Positions 44,980 through 55,205 of a stretch of DNA of 64,000 nt are shown piece by piece. Numbering within the stretch: the first letter of the stretch is position 1; each line of letters starts with the position of its first letter. The position numbers were made by a program, and so were the translations under genes. The notes below the pieces were generated by a model. The model did not search any database. It was not told where the DNA came from and saw nothing but the letters and a program-made list of their open reading frames with translations. This DNA comes from Paludibacter sp. (lineage in GTDB: Bacteria; Bacteroidota; Bacteroidia; Bacteroidales; Paludibacteraceae), in NCBI GenBank assembly GCA_024710005.1, contig JANJVQ010000036.1, positions 338,838 to 402,837 of the forward strand, given 5' to 3'.

Positions 44980-45012
44980 AACCGGGCAGACTCAAAACAA
45001 ATCTGCCCGGTT
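44980..45012 (-). terminator. AACCGGGCAGA/TCTGCCCGGTT hairpin after the second GLUG-type gene
   Basis: Perfect 11-bp arms (44980-44990 and 45002-45012) with an 11-base loop, 22 bp after the stop of the GLUG gene at 45035. The core stem is the same as in the hairpin at 41930, so it was probably duplicated with the gene. Only a short AAAATC follows on the - strand, so termination may be partial. Confidence 0.55.
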
Positions 45013-45034
45013 GTAACAGAAACCTTTTTTATAC

Positions 45035-46495
45035 CTATTTGATTATTTTTGTTGAAAAAACTACTCCTGATTTTGCAGTCATCTTTACAAGCAATATATG
45101 ATCGTGATCGGACAGAACAATGGAGGCTCCGTCTTCTGTCTGATCAAATGATTTTAATAAAGCGCCATTTGAATTGTATACTGAAACCCTATAATGTTCT
45201 TTAATATCTTTAAATATTAATAAGTTACCCGAGGAAAAAACAACCGGACCTTCTTGCTCTTTTAATGGAGAACCGATGGAGGTAATTGAAGGAATAGTTG
45301 TTAAGCCATCAATAGCCTGTGCATCAGAACGGGAAGCAACCCAAAGCAGTTGAGGATATATGCTGCTTCTGAGTTGTTGTGACCAAACGGCACTTTCGCC
45401 TGCCATCGGAAATCCTAATCCGACATAATAATTAACCGCTGTCGACAAGTATGCTTCGTCTTTCAACGTGCCATCAACCGGTGAAATATTCCCTGTCGCA
45501 GGAGTATTAAAGTAACCCGGTGTAACCCATTGACCACCTCTTCTCATTTTTGATTCGTTGAATGACCAACAGTTTTGGATACTTCCGAATTTATTGGTAC
45601 CGGTGTTGTCACACCGACCAACAATCAATCCCATGGAAGTTTCAGTTTCTCCAGTTTCTTCCAAATCAGCATAAGCCACCGAGTTTTCAATAGTCAACTC
45701 AGTTTCACCGGCAATCCCACCAATTCTTCCTTTTGCCGTACGGAAATATCCGGTTGCATAACAGTTCTGAATCGGAGAAACCGTATTGTTGGCGGCAGTG
45801 GTGTTTGCCCATACTATACCTGTAATCCCTCCTGTCCGAACAGTTGCTGATGAGCCGGTATAGGTGTTTTGTAATGCTCCTGAGAAGTAGCAGTTCTTGA
45901 CATAAGATGGGGTCCCGTTATTGGAGGCTCTTCCGATATTGGCTGTAATTCCGGCAACATTCCCGCCTCCACCGGAAATAAAACCAGTTGCAAAACAATT
46001 CTCAATTACACCGGTTCTGTGATGATTGGTTCCGGGTGTAAGACTTCCTACATATCCTGTGAAAGGCGCTACAGCTCCTACAGCCGGACATTTGATGTAT
46101 ACATCAACCAAGCCCAGATTTCTTATTTTCCCCCATAGATAACCGGCAAAACTTTGGTAATTTGCAGTTTTATCTTCAATGTGCATGTTCTTGATGACAA
46201 ATCCATTACCGTCAAAATCCATATAAGCTCCTGCTGTTGCAGCTGCATCTCTGTATGGAGTCCAGTTGTTGGTCTCAGCAATGTGTTTTAAATCAATGTC
46301 ATTCATTAATTTAAAGTACTTCATTTCGGTAGCACTCAAATTATTTCTAACATTGTCTAACTGGACTGCTGTCCTGATTTGCCATGGATTCTCCTGTGTC
46401 CCGTTTCCGCCTGAAAAATCGGCATCACCCTCTGCTGATACAATAGCTGTATAAGAGAACAGAGCCACAAATAATGTAAAAATACTTTTCTTCAT
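45035..46495 (-). CDS. GLUG-motif surface protein (copy 2)
   Basis: Protein of 486 residues, a close paralog of copy 1 over its whole length: the same mature start (DFSGGNGTQENPWQIRTAVQ), GLUG-like repeats (IENCFATGFISGGGGNVAGI, IQNCYATGYFRTAKGRIGGI) and the C-terminal LLIFKDIKEHYRVSVYNSNG domain ending STKIIK. The signal peptide is MKKSIFTLFVALFSYTAIVSA. The two copies flank the oxidoreductase gene. Sequence similarity is high enough to suggest recent duplication. Confidence 0.75.
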   Translation of the reverse strand: MKKSIFTLFVALFSYTAIVSAEGDADFSGGNGTQENPWQIRTAVQLDNVRNNLSATEMKYFKLMNDIDLKHIAETNNWTPYRDAAATAGAYMDFDGNGFVIKNMHIEDKTANYQSFAGYLWGKIRNLGLVDVYIKCPAVGAVAPFTGYVGSLTPGTNHHRTGVIENCFATGFISGGGGNVAGITANIGRASNNGTPSYVKNCYFSGALQNTYTGSSATVRTGGITGIVWANTTAANNTVSPIQNCYATGYFRTAKGRIGGIAGETELTIENSVAYADLEETGETETSMGLIVGRCDNTGTNKFGSIQNCWSFNESKMRRGGQWVTPGYFNTPATGNISPVDGTLKDEAYLSTAVNYYVGLGFPMAGESAVWSQQLRSSIYPQLLWVASRSDAQAIDGLTTIPSITSIGSPLKEQEGPVVFSSGNLLIFKDIKEHYRVSVYNSNGALLKSFDQTEDGASIVLSDHDHILLVKMTAKSGVVFSTKIIK

Positions 46496-46543
46496 ACTCT
46501 TTAAATTTAAAATTAGACTTATATAAGTTATTTGAATACCGTG

Positions 46544-47974
46544 TTACTTAACCACAACCTTAACCATAATCGGAAGGTGGTCGGATTCAACCGACATGTT
46601 GCCATGTGGTGAACTTGTGATAACCCTTGAATCAAGTATTTGATATTCCCTGCCTTTATCCAGCATCAGGATGTAATCGATACACTTGTCCGGAGCATTT
46701 GCAGGAAACGTATAGCCATAGGTTGACAGCTGAATCCAGTTTTTGTGAAACTCCTGCATGGTAGCTGAATTAGGTAATACATTAAAGTCACCGGCAATGA
46801 ATACAGGCTTTGGTGAATTACCATATAATTCGCGAACTTTAGCTGTGATTTCCTGCGCTTGAACTTTAGAGATATTCACGTCAAGATCCAGGTGTGTGCT
46901 AATCATGACATATTTCGGGAACTCTGCAATCAGAAAGACCCGCTGCTCTTTCCCGCTGGTAAGTCTATGCGATGAAGAACTGATAATATTATCAGGAGAA
47001 GTTATGCCTAAACCGTAACTGCCGCCTTTGTACGGAATTGACCTTGTATAGCGGAAGTTCCATCCATTTAATCCGGAAAGGTAGTCAAGTTGATATACTT
47101 TGTTGGTACGGGTTGTTACACTGTCTAATTCCTGCATGCATACTACATCCGGATTTAATGACTTCAGTATATTTGCTATAGGCTGATAATTGCCATTAGG
47201 GAATGCAGTATTGTTGATGAAAACTCTGACATTGTATGAAACCAAGGTCAGTGTGTCTGGTATTGAAGGTCTGAGATTTTCATTTGCCTTAACGCCACCG
47301 GCAATACCTCCTGTGTAAACAGTTGACGAGTTACCGGTGTATGAATTGTAAAGTTCGCCGGAGAAATAACAATTTCTGATATAAGATGGAGTCCCATCAT
47401 CAGCAGGGCGTCCAATAAAACCGGTTATGCCTCCTACAGCTCCTCCACCGGAAGATACGAATCCCGAAGCAAAACTGTTTTCAATAGCCCCGGTTTTTAT
47501 AGGAGTATCTGCAGGGAAAGCTGCGCCGACATATCCGGCAAATGACCCGACACTGCCAATTTTGGGTGCATTAATATATACATTGGTGAGTCCGAGATTC
47601 ATTATTTTCCCAAACAGAACACCAACAAAGCTTTGATAGTTTGGACTTGATGCTGAACCGGTTGAGATATGCATGTTTTTAATTACATGTCCGTTTCCGT
47701 CAATTACAACAAAAGCACCACTTGTGTTGATTGGTGTCCAGTTGTTTGTTTCACTGATGTCCCTTAAATCAATGTCGTTTACCAACCTGAAATGCTTCAG
47801 TCCTGACTCAGATCCGTTGTTGTCTCTGATCTTATTTAACTGAGCAGCAGTTGCAATTAACCAGGGGGTTTCTTTTGTTCCATTACCACCTGAGAAATCA
47901 GCATTATCAGCAACAGAAACATTTCCTGAGAAGCAAAATGTGATAATCAGAATTATAAAAAATAATTTATTCAT
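46544..47974 (-). CDS. Chimeric GLUG-motif / EEP-hydrolase secreted protein
   Basis: Protein of 476 residues. Residues 1 to ~230 follow the GLUG paralogs (DFSGGNGTKETPWLIATAAQ, then IENSFASGFVSSGGGAVGGI and VYTGGIAGGVKAN). The paralogy stops abruptly at NENLRPSIPDTL, and the rest is a full EEP domain (TLVSYNVRVF, VVCMQELDSV, FIAGDFNVLP, ESDHLPIMV) closely resembling the neighbouring EEP lipoprotein. The EEP catalytic residues appear intact. The fusion looks like a recombination product between adjacent gene families, in frame and so possibly functional as a surface-displayed EEP enzyme. Confidence 0.82.
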   Translation of the reverse strand: MNKLFFIILIITFCFSGNVSVADNADFSGGNGTKETPWLIATAAQLNKIRDNNGSESGLKHFRLVNDIDLRDISETNNWTPINTSGAFVVIDGNGHVIKNMHISTGSASSPNYQSFVGVLFGKIMNLGLTNVYINAPKIGSVGSFAGYVGAAFPADTPIKTGAIENSFASGFVSSGGGAVGGITGFIGRPADDGTPSYIRNCYFSGELYNSYTGNSSTVYTGGIAGGVKANENLRPSIPDTLTLVSYNVRVFINNTAFPNGNYQPIANILKSLNPDVVCMQELDSVTTRTNKVYQLDYLSGLNGWNFRYTRSIPYKGGSYGLGITSPDNIISSSSHRLTSGKEQRVFLIAEFPKYVMISTHLDLDVNISKVQAQEITAKVRELYGNSPKPVFIAGDFNVLPNSATMQEFHKNWIQLSTYGYTFPANAPDKCIDYILMLDKGREYQILDSRVITSSPHGNMSVESDHLPIMVKVVVK

Positions 47975-47989
47975 ATATACTGAATTTTA

Positions 47990-48820
47990 TTAAGGAATAA
48001 TGATTGTAACCATAACCGGATAGTGATCAGACTCAACCTGCATGTTACCGTAAGCTGAGGAACCAACTACTTTCGATTCCAGTACTTTGTATTTATTCCC
48101 CTGATTAAGCATCAGCAGATAATCGATACATTTATTACCTCCCGGTAAAGTATTCTCCTGACCACTGATTAATATCCAGTTTCTGTAGAGTTCTTTCATT
48201 GTATCCGATAGCGGAGTGCTATTCAGGTCTCCTCCAAGGAAGATGGGTTTGGGTGTATTGCCATATAACTCTTTGATCTTGGCTGTAAGCTCCTGAGCCT
48301 GTGTCTTACGGGTAGCTTCATCGCCCCCGAAGTGGGTGCAAACCATAATGTATTTTGGGAACTCAACTATCAGAAAACCCCGTTGCTCGTCAACGCTGGT
48401 TAGTTTAAAGTAAGAAGATTTACTGATGGAATGAGGTGTAACAACTCCGATTCCGTAACTGCCTCCCATATAGGATGTAATTGTTGAAGCATATCGGAAA
48501 TTCCAGAAATTCAACTCTGCCAGACGTTTGATTTGATAAACCCGGTTGGTACGGGTTGTCATGCTATCAAGTTCCTGCAAACATACAACATCAGGTTTTA
48601 AATCTTTGAGTATATTAGCAATTACTTCATAATTACCATCCGGATACTCCGGGTTTTTCCCAAAATGATATACGTTGTATGATATAAAACGAAGCGTGTC
48701 TCCTGACAGGTTATTCGTTGGTTCCGGTAAATAGTCCTCCAGTTCATCGCTTTTGCAGGAAGGAAATATGAACAATGAAAGCAGGATAATTAAACTTAAA
48801 AAATAAAATGGCTGTTTCAT
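47990..48820 (-). CDS. EEP-fold hydrolase lipoprotein (PUL 2)
   Basis: Lipoprotein of 276 residues (lipobox IFPSC, followed by KSDELEDYLPEP). The EEP domain shows LRFISYNVYHF, VVCLQELDSMTTRTNRVYQI, FLGGDLNSTP and the final ESDHYPVMV. It is most similar to the second half of the next gene downstream and more distant from the EEP of PUL 1. Phosphodiester or phosphomonoester hydrolysis is expected of the fold; a glycan-linked phosphate is an inferred substrate. It lies 34 bp after SusD. Confidence 0.82.
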   Translation of the reverse strand: MKQPFYFLSLIILLSLFIFPSCKSDELEDYLPEPTNNLSGDTLRFISYNVYHFGKNPEYPDGNYEVIANILKDLKPDVVCLQELDSMTTRTNRVYQIKRLAELNFWNFRYASTITSYMGGSYGIGVVTPHSISKSSYFKLTSVDEQRGFLIVEFPKYIMVCTHFGGDEATRKTQAQELTAKIKELYGNTPKPIFLGGDLNSTPLSDTMKELYRNWILISGQENTLPGGNKCIDYLLMLNQGNKYKVLESKVVGSSAYGNMQVESDHYPVMVTIIIP

Positions 48821-48854
48821 ATATTATATGTGTTTTTTATTAGTCTTACATTCA

Positions 48855-50633
48855 TCAGAAATCCAACCCGTCATTCCAGTTCGGGTTTTGAGTTAACACA
48901 CCGTTTGTGAGTAAACGGTCGTTGGTTGGAATAGGGAAGAAGTAGTCGCGGTCTTCTCTCCAGCTACGCGCCGTATTCTTGTGTGGGTCCATGTAGCCGT
49001 TATTTCCATTGGAAAGCAACATGTTAACGCCGATTTCAAAAAATGCAGGTGCGAATGAAGGTGGTTGTGTACCAATATAGAAGCAAACATCAACCATTCC
49101 ATTGTTATCAAGATCGTAATCGCCAGGCCCCGGCACATACATCCCGTGCATAGGTTGCTCAAATGCTTTTCCTTCTTTCCATCGGATTAAGTCGTAATAC
49201 CTGAAACCCTCCATGATTAGCTCAATTGTACGTTCACGGCGAATCTCCAGGATGACGCCCTTATTTGGTCCCTGATCTACATTTGGATAACCTGTTGTTG
49301 GTGATTCCAGATAAGGGTCAGGGTTCGCGTTCGCGATTGTCAGGTTAAGATTTGGCATGCTTACCCTGTCTCTCAGCGGTTTTATCGATCGATTGATATC
49401 GTTTTGAGTTAATGTTCCCAATTCTGCTTTTGCTTCGGCAAAGTTCAGATAAACCTCGGCTGCACGAAATAGAATGATGTCATTGCAGGACTTGCTTACC
49501 TGGTCGTAGGTAGCATCCATTACCCATTTGGTAGGTTGATAGCCGGTCATGGTTACCGACAAATTTGGCGCTAACTTAACATTTGAACCAATACGGGTGT
49601 ATCCCGGTGTGCGAATTGTTTGTGCCAAACGCGGGTCACGGTTGAGACATTCATCTTTAAAGCTTTTAGTCTCGTATCCCGGTGTCTCTGTATATCTCAC
49701 TCCTGAAGTCATTAAATAGGAATTGACAACTTTCTTTGTCAAACTTGGACGCCCGCCTGTGAGCGCCAGCATGGCATTGTTGGCATCGTGAAACAAACCG
49801 AGGGAGCTGTTGTAGTCTCTTGCTAAAATAACTTCTTCGCTTCTGGCATTTAAACTTGAAAACAAATCACGGTACGCGTTTGCTGCGGTAGAGGTGTACA
49901 TTCTGTATCCGCTGTTCGTGATGAAATCATCCGCAGCATCCGCTGCCAGTTGAAGATAATAATTGTGATCATGCCCGGGATAAGATACTCCGTGATATTT
50001 GCGGAAAGTTCCTTCAAAAAGACATACGCGTGACTTCAGTGCGAGTGCTGTCCATTTGCTTATTTTATACAGGTTTCTGTCGCGACCTAAATGCTCAATT
50101 GCGAAATCCAGGTCCTCGATTATTTTTGTCATAACCAGTTCGCGACTGTCACGTGGTTTGTATAAATCTGCATCAGCAGAACCAAGTGGACGGTCGTACC
50201 AGGGTACATCACCAAAACGTCTTATTTTATCAAAGTAGAAGTATGCCCTGAAAAAACGGGTAATTGCCTCATACTTATTTCGCAGATTCTCATCGGGACA
50301 GTTAGGCAAACCTACCATACACTCGTTGATAGTTCTCAGTTGTGACCATGACCAACCACCTCCGGTACCGGGGATTTCCCTTGTTCCGCGAATCGCTTCT
50401 GAAAGAGTCTGGTTTACCACTACATCTGATTCTTCATTATAAACTGCCGCAGCACTTGGAAGAAATGTATAGAATTGATTCGTGTACAATTCAAGTTCTG
50501 TCTCTGTACGGAAGAAAAATTCAGGGTATGTCCTGTCTTTCGGAAATTTATCAAGCGCATCTTCGCAGGCAATCAGAAAAGGGAAAAAAGTGAGGATTGC
50601 CACTGTATATTTTATAAAATTCATATTTTTCAT
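48855..50633 (-). CDS. SusD/RagB-type surface glycan-binding lipoprotein (PUL 2)
   Basis: Protein of 592 residues with lipobox FLIAC, then EDALDKFPKDRTYPEFFFRTE, typical of the SusD start. Helical TPR-like region (ITRFFRAYFYFDKIRRFGDV) and the conserved ILEIRRERTIELIMEGFRYYDLIRWKEG are present. It ends with the usual LTQNPNWNDG. It partners the SusC encoded 11 bp upstream. A second start (MNFIKYTV) 9 bp downstream is possible. Confidence 0.95.
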   Translation of the reverse strand: MKNMNFIKYTVAILTFFPFLIACEDALDKFPKDRTYPEFFFRTETELELYTNQFYTFLPSAAAVYNEESDVVVNQTLSEAIRGTREIPGTGGGWSWSQLRTINECMVGLPNCPDENLRNKYEAITRFFRAYFYFDKIRRFGDVPWYDRPLGSADADLYKPRDSRELVMTKIIEDLDFAIEHLGRDRNLYKISKWTALALKSRVCLFEGTFRKYHGVSYPGHDHNYYLQLAADAADDFITNSGYRMYTSTAANAYRDLFSSLNARSEEVILARDYNSSLGLFHDANNAMLALTGGRPSLTKKVVNSYLMTSGVRYTETPGYETKSFKDECLNRDPRLAQTIRTPGYTRIGSNVKLAPNLSVTMTGYQPTKWVMDATYDQVSKSCNDIILFRAAEVYLNFAEAKAELGTLTQNDINRSIKPLRDRVSMPNLNLTIANANPDPYLESPTTGYPNVDQGPNKGVILEIRRERTIELIMEGFRYYDLIRWKEGKAFEQPMHGMYVPGPGDYDLDNNGMVDVCFYIGTQPPSFAPAFFEIGVNMLLSNGNNGYMDPHKNTARSWREDRDYFFPIPTNDRLLTNGVLTQNPNWNDGLDF

Positions 50634-50644
50634 TTTTTGCTCAA

Positions 50645-53600
50645 TTAGAATGTTATGTCAATATTTACCGAAAAGATTTTCTGGAACGGATAGATATTTG
50701 CCTTGCTTGAGGCTTCTCCTTCTGCCGATGCCTGTTCCGGATCCACGACCTTCGAATGTATTTTACTGAATGTTAGCAGGTTCTCTCCGCTGAAATAAAA
50801 TCGTAATTTTTCTAAAGCCAGTTTGTTGACTAATTTAGTAGGGAGTGTATAACCTACGGTAAGGTTCTTTAACCTCAAATATGCAAGATCCTGTAAATAT
50901 CGGTCTGTTGGAGCACGTAATGAGCGATTGCTTGCAGATCCTGAGGCAGCATAACCCCTGTGGCGTGGAAAATATGCATCAGGATTATCTTCTGTCCACA
51001 CATCTTTCATGAAGTCTTTGTGTATGAAAGTAGCGTATGGACGGTTATATGGTCCCCAAAACATATATGCATCGTTGCTTGGCCACCAGTTCTGTTTGCC
51101 AATTCCCTGTAAGAATACAGAAATGTCAATCCCATTCCAGGAGGCATTTGCAGAAATACCATATCGGTATCGAGCCTGAGAATTCCCAATTACAACCTGA
51201 TCGCCACTGTTTCCTACCCTGTTTTCACCTTGTGTTATTTTGTTGTCATTGTTGAGATCAACAAATTTAACATCTCCGGCTCTAAGTTTTCCTTCAGCTC
51301 CGGCCGCAATTAAAATTTCCTGGTTTACCAGAGTCTGATCAATTGACCAGTTAGCAGCTTCTTCGTCACTGGCAAATAATCCGTCAGTTTTATATCCCCA
51401 GATTTCCCCCCAGGTTTGTCCTTCGTAATAATCGTTTAACATCTTGTTGGGGTTGTCAAATCTGGTTATTTTGGCAGTGTTATCTCCGAGTGACAAGGTA
51501 ACTCCATAGCTGAATGGTTTACTTGCAAGGGTGAATTTGTCATTCCATGATAAAACCAATTCATACCCCCTGGTTCTCAGATCAGCTGCGTTTTCTCTGG
51601 GAGGTGTTGTTCCATAAACTGATGGAAGTGTTTTCCCTTTAACCAGCATGCCTTCAGTATCACGAATATAAAAATCGGCATTGAAATTTAATTTTGAATC
51701 GAAGAAACCCAAATCAAAGCCAAGGTTACTCGTTGTAACGACTTCCCAACTAATGTTTGATGCAACAGGAGCAGAGAAGGATGCGTATTTACCTTTGGCA
51801 TCTGTACCAAAAACATAATCTAAAGTTGATGTTGATACAGTTCGTATATAAGGATAATACCCGGTAACATTTTGATTTCCTAAACTACCGTACGATACTC
51901 TTAATTTCATGTTGTCGATAATATCTGAAAGCGGGTTGAAAAATTTCTCTTCACTCATTCGCCAACCTGCAGAAAATGAAGGGAAAAACACATATCTCAA
52001 ACCACGCATGAATTTCGACGAACCATCATTACGTCCGCTGATCTCCAATAAATATTTACCCTGATAGTCATAGTTGAAACGTCCGAAACCACCCATAATA
52101 GCATACTCGTTTTGACCACCTGTTCCTTCAAACCTGGCCATGCCTGTAGTTTCGTCAATAGCCGTAAGACCCATATCGTTTAAATCGTCAGATAATAGGT
52201 TCCATCCAACAATCCCAATGTCTTTGTAGCTACGGGTTTCGTAGTTGAAACCTCCCAACAGTGATAAATTATGATCGCGAATGCTTTTCTTGTATGTAGC
52301 AAAAATATTCGTTGCATAATATTCATTCCTATTGAATTTCTCGTTGAGTTTATTGTCACCTCGCCCGGAAGTAACATAAGACAATTCACCCGGATACATA
52401 GAATATGGTATATTCACACTTCTGTTCATGGCAGTATAACCATTAAACGCATAGCTGAAGTTACCTTTAATCTCAAGTCCTTTAAATGGCCTGATTGTCA
52501 ATTCAGCAATGTTTGTCAAATTTACGTATGTATCCTCATTGGCATGTTTACCGTGTGTGATAAGAGCACTCCATCCATCCATAACGCCCGCACTGTTGAA
52601 AATAGTCATGTAAACAGGAGTGCCGTCAGGGTTAACAGGAACGTAACTGGCTAAGCCATGCACGTTTTGATAAACAAATGAGTTGTTCACCGCACCTGAT
52701 CCCGGGAAAGTATAGCTGTTTCGATAGAAACTGGTATTGTTGCTGATTGAAATGTATTTGTTTATATCAGCTGTAACTTTTGACCGAAGATTGGCTTTCT
52801 TGTATTTGTCTGTATTCATACGCATAATGCCATCCTCAGCATGAAAACCTCCTGAAATAAGAAATTTAACTTTATCATTTCCGCCGCTTAATGAAATATT
52901 GTGTTTTTGCATCGGACGATTTTCATTATACAGATAGTGATACCAATCAGTATTTGCATAATATACATATGACTCTTTTCCTGCCCGGTTTTGGGTTACA
53001 ACCCAGGGACGAGTGGGGTCTTCAGTTTTATCATTCCTTCTTGCCCATAATTCAAGCATATCCGCTTCGGTGTATTTGGAATAATTTACACCCTGTGTGG
53101 TTCGGTAGAATAAATCGTTGATATATACTGAATAGTATCCACGTGTTTCGAAATCAGTAGAGGTTGTTGATCGACCAATACCGTAGCTGCCATTATAGCT
53201 CACCTTAATTTTATCCGAATCACGATCTTTGGAAATTGTTGTAACTAAGATTACCCCATACGCAGCCCGTGCTCCATAAATGGCCGAAGCTGAAGCATCC
53301 TTAAGTACTGTTACTGATGCGATATCATTCGGATTCAGGTGCTCCAAACTGGCTTCAATACCATCAATAAGTACCAATGGTGAACCGCCGTTAATAGAGG
53401 TTGCTCCACGGATGTTGAGCGTGCCACTACCTCCCGGGCGTCCCGATGTCATGTTTACGTTTAAGTTAGGAACAGCTCCCTGAAGTAAACTTACAACTGA
53501 ACCGCTGGGCCTGTTTTGTATCTGATCTGCCGATACAACACTGACCGCACCGGTCAGGTTGACCTTTTTCTGAGTGCCATATCCGACAACAACAACTTCT

Positions 53601-54202
53601 TCCAGGTTTGCAATGTCTTCTTTCAGAATTACACTGAAAGTGGACTTGCCTGATGTGTTTATTGTTTCACTTTTGTATCCCACATAAGAAATTTGTATAT
53701 TTTCCCCCTTACTTAACGAGAGTGTAAACCTTCCGTCAAAATCTGTGATTGTACCTTCTGTGGAATTTACGTCCATCACCGTTGCTCCGATGATAGGCTC
53801 TCCGGACGCATCGGTAACCACACCGCTGATTGTTTTTGAGGCTGGCTTTGCAACTTCTTTTTTCTTTGTCAGCACAATTGTATTATTGTTATAACTGGCT
53901 TCAAGTCCTTTCTGGTCAAGAACCGTTTTTACAACCTCAACCAGCGGTTTGTTGCTGACCTGAATGGAAACATCTTTTTTTGTGTCCATTAATATGTCCC
54001 GGTAAATAAAGGTGAAGTTAGTCCGGGACTCGATTTGTTTCATGAACTCCTGAATACTCACATTCCGGAGGTTTAGTGTGATTGTTTGTGAGGTGTTCTG
54101 GGCGTTCATCTGGATTACCCCTCCCAACATGACCAACACCATAAGTAGTTTTTTGAAGCTACCTTTTAAATTTGATTTTTGTGGATTGTGTTTTCTCAAC
54201 AT
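50645..54202 (-). CDS. SusC/RagA-type TonB-dependent transporter with N-terminal STN domain (PUL 2)
   Basis: Outer-membrane transporter of 1185 residues. Signal peptide, then an STN domain (ITLNLRNVSIQEFMKQIESR), a CarboxypepD_reg-like domain (ISGVVTDASGEPIIGATVMD), EEVVVVGYGTQKKVNLTGAV, plug and barrel, ending FQKIFSVNIDITF. The STN domain couples it to the FecR/ECF pair upstream. It shares architecture but only moderate sequence with the PUL 1 SusC, so the two loci are not recent duplicates. Confidence 0.95.
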   Translation of the reverse strand: MLRKHNPQKSNLKGSFKKLLMVLVMLGGVIQMNAQNTSQTITLNLRNVSIQEFMKQIESRTNFTFIYRDILMDTKKDVSIQVSNKPLVEVVKTVLDQKGLEASYNNNTIVLTKKKEVAKPASKTISGVVTDASGEPIIGATVMDVNSTEGTITDFDGRFTLSLSKGENIQISYVGYKSETINTSGKSTFSVILKEDIANLEEVVVVGYGTQKKVNLTGAVSVVSADQIQNRPSGSVVSLLQGAVPNLNVNMTSGRPGGSGTLNIRGATSINGGSPLVLIDGIEASLEHLNPNDIASVTVLKDASASAIYGARAAYGVILVTTISKDRDSDKIKVSYNGSYGIGRSTTSTDFETRGYYSVYINDLFYRTTQGVNYSKYTEADMLELWARRNDKTEDPTRPWVVTQNRAGKESYVYYANTDWYHYLYNENRPMQKHNISLSGGNDKVKFLISGGFHAEDGIMRMNTDKYKKANLRSKVTADINKYISISNNTSFYRNSYTFPGSGAVNNSFVYQNVHGLASYVPVNPDGTPVYMTIFNSAGVMDGWSALITHGKHANEDTYVNLTNIAELTIRPFKGLEIKGNFSYAFNGYTAMNRSVNIPYSMYPGELSYVTSGRGDNKLNEKFNRNEYYATNIFATYKKSIRDHNLSLLGGFNYETRSYKDIGIVGWNLLSDDLNDMGLTAIDETTGMARFEGTGGQNEYAIMGGFGRFNYDYQGKYLLEISGRNDGSSKFMRGLRYVFFPSFSAGWRMSEEKFFNPLSDIIDNMKLRVSYGSLGNQNVTGYYPYIRTVSTSTLDYVFGTDAKGKYASFSAPVASNISWEVVTTSNLGFDLGFFDSKLNFNADFYIRDTEGMLVKGKTLPSVYGTTPPRENAADLRTRGYELVLSWNDKFTLASKPFSYGVTLSLGDNTAKITRFDNPNKMLNDYYEGQTWGEIWGYKTDGLFASDEEAANWSIDQTLVNQEILIAAGAEGKLRAGDVKFVDLNNDNKITQGENRVGNSGDQVVIGNSQARYRYGISANASWNGIDISVFLQGIGKQNWWPSNDAYMFWGPYNRPYATFIHKDFMKDVWTEDNPDAYFPRHRGYAASGSASNRSLRAPTDRYLQDLAYLRLKNLTVGYTLPTKLVNKLALEKLRFYFSGENLLTFSKIHSKVVDPEQASAEGEASSKANIYPFQKIFSVNIDITF

Positions 54203-54228
54203 ATGGATATTATTATGATATATAGTTA

Positions 54229-55200
54229 TTAATTCCTGTATATTACGATTGTATCTTTGTGTCTTCTGAATTGAATGTGCTGATACTGAATTTTAAAAGC
54301 TTCTAATGCAGTCTCAATTTTTTCTTCTTTGAAAGTTCCTGATATCAGGTCGTTGGCAATATCGGGACAGTTATTGATGATTTTTACTCCATACCATTCC
54401 TCCAGACGGGTCAGCACATCGGTAAATTTCTCTGAGCTGAACTTCAGCCTGTTGTACATCCATGCTGTTTCGAGATCATTGTCGGTATGCATAATCTGCA
54501 TCATGTTGGTTTGTTTGTTGAAAATGGCTTTTTCGTTCGGTTTCAGATAGTAGTCCTGTGATAAGTCGCTACTCCTCAGTTTTACATGACCTTCAACCAG
54601 TGAGGTTTCAATAATGTCGGAATATTCCCTTGCTTTTGCATTGAAAGAGGTGCCCAGCACTTCAACTTCCAGTCCGTTCATACTTACTATAAATGGTTTT
54701 GTCTTGTCTTCAGCTACCTTGAAAAAAGCTTCTCCGGTTAGTGTAACCTGTCTCAGTTTTTTATCTGCCTGCGAATATTCGATTGTGCTGTTAGCATTAA
54801 TCCATACCCTGGTTTGATCCGGCAATGTTATCATGGCTTTATTTCCTTTTTCCACGCTGACTACCATATTGCCCGGTTTTTCCTCCCCGAAAAGCATAAA
54901 CATCAACATCGAACCAACCATAATCAGGGGAAGAAATACAGCTGCAACCCTGAGCAAGCGGGTACGCCTGATTTGTTTCTTGTCATGTTCAATGTAGAAG
55001 TTCAGCTTATTCCTGATGTCATCCTTAACTCCCGCATCCATATTCCCCGAAAGAATGTTCTCATTCCATTCATCATGCATTGTTTCCGACAGTTCCTCAT
55101 TCGAAATGTCATTCAGGTAATGCCGCATCTCCATGAATTCATCCCGTCTGATGTTGCCATAGAGAAATTTCTTATATAAGTTCTTAATATGTTTGTTCAT
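54229..55200 (-). CDS. FecR-family anti-sigma factor (PUL 2)
   Basis: Anti-sigma factor of 323 residues from ATG 55200. A cytoplasmic part is followed by one membrane helix (LLRVAAVFLPLIMVGSMLMF). The periplasmic FecR domain shows VEKGNKAMITLPDQTRVWIN, GEAFFKVAEDKTKPF and VLGTSFNAKA, and ends with a DUF4974-like region. An in-frame ATG at 55230 would add KRVTQQMTK, which is encoded by the direct repeat described at 55206. It should control the sigma factor encoded 54 bp upstream. Confidence 0.92.
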   Translation of the reverse strand: MNKHIKNLYKKFLYGNIRRDEFMEMRHYLNDISNEELSETMHDEWNENILSGNMDAGVKDDIRNKLNFYIEHDKKQIRRTRLLRVAAVFLPLIMVGSMLMFMLFGEEKPGNMVVSVEKGNKAMITLPDQTRVWINANSTIEYSQADKKLRQVTLTGEAFFKVAEDKTKPFIVSMNGLEVEVLGTSFNAKAREYSDIIETSLVEGHVKLRSSDLSQDYYLKPNEKAIFNKQTNMMQIMHTDNDLETAWMYNRLKFSSEKFTDVLTRLEEWYGVKIINNCPDIANDLISGTFKEEKIETALEAFKIQYQHIQFRRHKDTIVIYRN

Positions 55201-55205
55201 TTTTG

